Source: Fragilaria crotonensis
Lineage: Eukaryota > Bacillariophyta > Fragilariophyceae > Fragilariales > Fragilariaceae
Reading direction: 5' to 3'
Assembly (NCBI GenBank): GCA_022925895.1
Contig: JAKSYS010000713.1
Coordinates: 1-30,983 of the forward strand
DNA length: 30,983 nucleotides
Under the pieces are notes generated by a model. That model saw nothing but the letters and a program-made list of their open reading frames with translations. It was not told the origin of the DNA and did no database searches. Below are positions 28,631 to 30,983 of this stretch, in pieces. The position numbers and the translations under genes are program-made. Numbering within the stretch: the first letter of the stretch is position 1; every line of letters begins with the position of its first letter.

Positions 28631-30983
28631 CGTAATGGCAAACCCATCCTCCTTTCGGATTTCGGGCTTATACCAAAGGTCAGGATCTGCCTTACATGAC
28701 TCCCAACCAAGGTGCCGCATACAATCGGCTAGATGGTTTCTGAAAGAAGCACCTGCGGATTTGAGTCCGTAGAGCGCTCGGACAATAATGGCTCGTTTGC
28801 CTGCGTCGGAGCCAAACTCTGGACCGAGTGTACACCATATCTTCTCACCAACGGGTGCAGTTAGATAAGCGTTTTCGATATCCGCAGTCTTAACTTCCAG
28901 GTCGTTTAGCGCCGCAATCGTTAGCGCAATCCAAACTGACTCACGTGAGACCACGCTCGCATAAGTTACAGTTCCAGAGGTTACGGTCGTCATATGACCC
29001 CCTGCAACAAGGCGAGCCTTTCTCTGGAAGTCTTCCATTTTTACGTCGAATACAAGATGACATCTCATCTCTTGGAACGTAGGGGGTGGCTCCGTGCCGT
29101 CGTGCAAGATCTCAAACGCAACACGAACTTTGGCCATCTCCTTTCGTACAGCATCCTGCCATAGCGAATTTCCGTTCTCTCGATCAATGCGAAGACAATC
29201 GTCATACGTCTTGGGTATTTCAATCCCAAACTTGTGACTTCGCTTGTGATATTGCTTATTCACCGCCGCTATGATACGGTTCCTCCTCTTTAACGTGTAG
29301 GGGACCCACCAGGCAAAATCTGGCTCTGTATCAATCCCGTGTGTAGTTGCGTACGTAGCCACTTCAATCGGGTTGGACTCCTTCAAGTCCGCAAGACGTT
29401 CCCAAGAAGTGCTTCCGTCTCGCCATTCGACACATAACTGCCACCCCTTGGTGGTCTTTTGCATTTGTTTGTTCGATCCACGGGTCACCCACATGTCTGC
29501 ACGAGCTACCGCAGCTTCAGTCTTGCGATGATCGGTGATACCTGCAAGTAGCAGGTACTGGTTCCCCTCAACGTCACATTGCGCATACATATTTTGTGCG
29601 ATAATGTTTGCCGCGACTTCGGCCCGTTGGCCGTCCGGGAACTCAACGTCATACGTTCGGGTGTCTAAGATTGGGTTCGAATTCGCTTTTCCCCGTAGGG
29701 AACCATCGAGCTGCCGTTTTCTGCCACGTACGACAGCATTCATCATCTTGTCCCCTATCGGAAGCGCCACCTCAGCACCAACGTACTGATCATACGTGTC
29801 CGGGTCAGGCTCGTCTTCCGAATCTGTGGTAAATCTAGTCCCCTGTCCACTGTCGTCCTCGTAGGGTTCATAGACAGGAGTCCCAAGGTCTTCCAGTTCG
29901 GGGTCATTAGCAAAGTCCTCGTATTTAAACGAGTCGCCGAGGGCCTTTTCCAATGATTCATTAAATTTCTCACGCTCTTGCTTGTGAGCTTCGTCGACGC
30001 GTTCGTCGTTCGTGAGGCCGCGTACAGTCGAACGATAGACCACTTGGCCATTTGCCTTTATGATCTTCCTCGTCATCGCGGGACCAATGTCGATGGCCGG
30101 TCCAAGGTCCCGACCTAGTACCATTTTGTCGTCGGGGTACGTTATCGCCGTATCCCGAAACATCACCCACTCGAACCACCCAAAGAGAGCAAACTGAGAG
30201 ATGTCAGCGGTATCCCCGCTGACCAAGGTTTCCGGGACTTGGCCGTTAAGCCTGTACATGTCATGTGCCGTAAGCGACCGAATGTATGCCTCTCGTTCGA
30301 GGCAATGGTCCCAAAGCCGCTTGGGTGCGTGCGACCTAACCATCTGGCGTCCGACGCCACGTTTCAGTTCGCGGATTGCCGATTCAGCCATATTTGACCA
30401 CGGCGTATGAGGCTCCGTTTGTTTGACGCGTGCCCCGGCTTCTCTACACTTCTTACGGAACTCACCCATTACCTGCTCCTTCGCTCCGTCCATTATAAGC
30501 GTGTTCGGTACGCCTTCGCGCTGAAACAGGAGCGAGAGTCCCTCATGTGCCTGGCTCTTCTTAGCCATTGGATACGCGCGACACCAGCCATCTGGAGTTG
30601 CAAAGATCTGGGCATACTTATTGTTCCGTGACGATGCAGTGTTGGATATCAGGGTGTCAGTGAAGCAATCAATAGGTAGGCGCCTATAACGAAGCTGCCT
30701 ATCGTTCGTCCTGAAACGCCTTGACAAAGTGGGGTGCAGTAAGGTCCTTATGCCCCGTTGGGTTGTAACATTGACCGTCCTCCGAGCGGTCGCAACATCG
30801 ATACCCCAATTACGAGCAAGGTGCTCAGCATCAAAATGCTTGCCAGCCGAAGACGTTCGAACTGTTGCGATATTGAGATCCCTCCGAAGGAGTGAATCAT
30901 CAAGTACGGGTGAGATGCATTGAAGTGACAATCGAACACAATCACATTCTGCATTTATTTGGTCGTCAATCATTTGTGTGTTG
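28568..30983 (-). CDS. Copia element 2 polyprotein: integrase, chromodomain-like module, RT N-terminal part (partial)
   Basis: The frame is open to the window edge, so the N-terminus is missing; residue numbers count from the ATG at 30973. Integrase catalytic residues are Asp106 (CFTDTLIS), Asp162 (LIMDGAKEQ) and Glu197 (NMAESAIRELKRG). An acidic linker follows at ~residues 330-390. At ~490-545 a GWQLCVEWRDGSTSWERL..LKES block resembles a chromodomain, a module some retroelements use for targeting chromatin. RT then begins (WQDAVRKEMAKV, FDVKMEDFQRKARLVAGGH, VKTADIENAYLTAPVGEKIW, IVRALYGLKSAGASFRNHL). The frame runs out at 28568, just before the YVDD box, by a shift that fits one missing base. 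The reverse transcriptase would otherwise look competent. Confidence 0.85.
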   Translation of the reverse strand, partial: NTQMIDDQINAECDCVRLSLQCISPVLDDSLLRRDLNIATVRTSSAGKHFDAEHLARNWGIDVATARRTVNVTTQRGIRTLLHPTLSRRFRTNDRQLRYRRLPIDCFTDTLISNTASSRNNKYAQIFATPDGWCRAYPMAKKSQAHEGLSLLFQREGVPNTLIMDGAKEQVMGEFRKKCREAGARVKQTEPHTPWSNMAESAIRELKRGVGRQMVRSHAPKRLWDHCLEREAYIRSLTAHDMYRLNGQVPETLVSGDTADISQFALFGWFEWVMFRDTAITYPDDKMVLGRDLGPAIDIGPAMTRKIIKANGQVVYRSTVRGLTNDERVDEAHKQEREKFNESLEKALGDSFKYEDFANDPELEDLGTPVYEPYEDDSGQGTRFTTDSEDEPDPDTYDQYVGAEVALPIGDKMMNAVVRGRKRQLDGSLRGKANSNPILDTRTYDVEFPDGQRAEVAANIIAQNMYAQCDVEGNQYLLLAGITDHRKTEAAVARADMWVTRGSNKQMQKTTKGWQLCVEWRDGSTSWERLADLKESNPIEVATYATTHGIDTEPDFAWWVPYTLKRRNRIIAAVNKQYHKRSHKFGIEIPKTYDDCLRIDRENGNSLWQDAVRKEMAKVRVAFEILHDGTEPPPTFQEMRCHLVFDVKMEDFQRKARLVAGGHMTTVTSGTVTYASVVSRESVWIALTIAALNDLEVKTADIENAYLTAPVGEKIWCTLGPEFGSDAGKRAIIVRALYGLKSAGASFRNHLADCMRHLGWESCKADPDLWYKPEIRKEDGFAITRIVYSTSTTSWSFTQMEYAR

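Larger units (their letters stand above)
27368..30983 (-). mobile_element. Ty1/copia LTR retrotransposon 2 (3' part, runs off the right edge)
   Basis: The order integrase, RT, RNase H on the minus strand, followed by a purine-rich TCGAGGGGAC and a TG at 27368, fits the 3' part of a copia element. Its proteins differ clearly from element 1 in sequence and base composition, so it belongs to a different lineage. Gag and protease would lie beyond base 30983. The 3' border depends on taking TGAGAAAAGG as the LTR start and is uncertain. The body is nearly intact, with only one visible frameshift, so it is younger than element 1. Resemblance to diatom CoDi elements is general. Confidence 0.85.

Overview
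This is nuclear DNA from a eukaryote, most likely a diatom and possibly a pennate one. The evidence is short GT-AG introns (75-141 bp), compact intron-poor genes for eukaryotic functions, and two Ty1/copia retrotransposons whose integrase/RT style resembles the CoDi elements of diatoms. The species assignment is inference.

Layout. (1) Bases 1-9009 are a large, decayed Ty1/copia element on the + strand. It has an unusual ~3.3 kb region before the Gag core, then Gag with a zinc knuckle, aspartic protease, integrase, reverse transcriptase, RNase H, a polypurine tract and a 3' LTR. The 5' LTR is not visible. (2) Bases 9.6-21.2 kb are a gene island with six credible genes. They are a TOM70-like mitochondrial import receptor (+), a dynein light-intermediate-chain-like protein (-), an MgtE/SLC41-type divalent cation transporter (+), the tRNA wybutosine synthase TYW1 (+), an SWSAP1-like RecA-fold protein (+) and an acidic disordered protein of unknown function (-). 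(3) Bases 21.7-27.4 kb are gene-poor and repeat-rich: clusters of GTAC palindromes, a cluster of TTTTGCCAC motifs, a 100-bp tandem duplication and nested inverted repeats resembling a foldback or MITE-like element. (4) Bases 27.4-30.98 kb are the 3' part of a second, different Ty1/copia element on the - strand, running off the right edge.

The host genes are housekeeping functions in separate transcription units; I see no operon-like or pathway grouping. TOM70 and the dynein gene are convergent, the dynein gene and the MgtE gene are divergent, and the SWSAP1-like and acidic-protein genes are convergent. Frameshifts in TOM70, the MgtE gene and the second retroelement can each be explained by one missing base, which raises the possibility of assembly indels. 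The first retroelement has mixed shifts and looks decayed.

I found no CRISPR array, no tRNA or rRNA gene and no recognisable defence system. The most unusual items are the oversized, G-poor copia element, the SWSAP1-like protein without a Walker A lysine, the 25.3-26.9 kb repeat island and the recurrent intergenic GTAC palindrome clusters.
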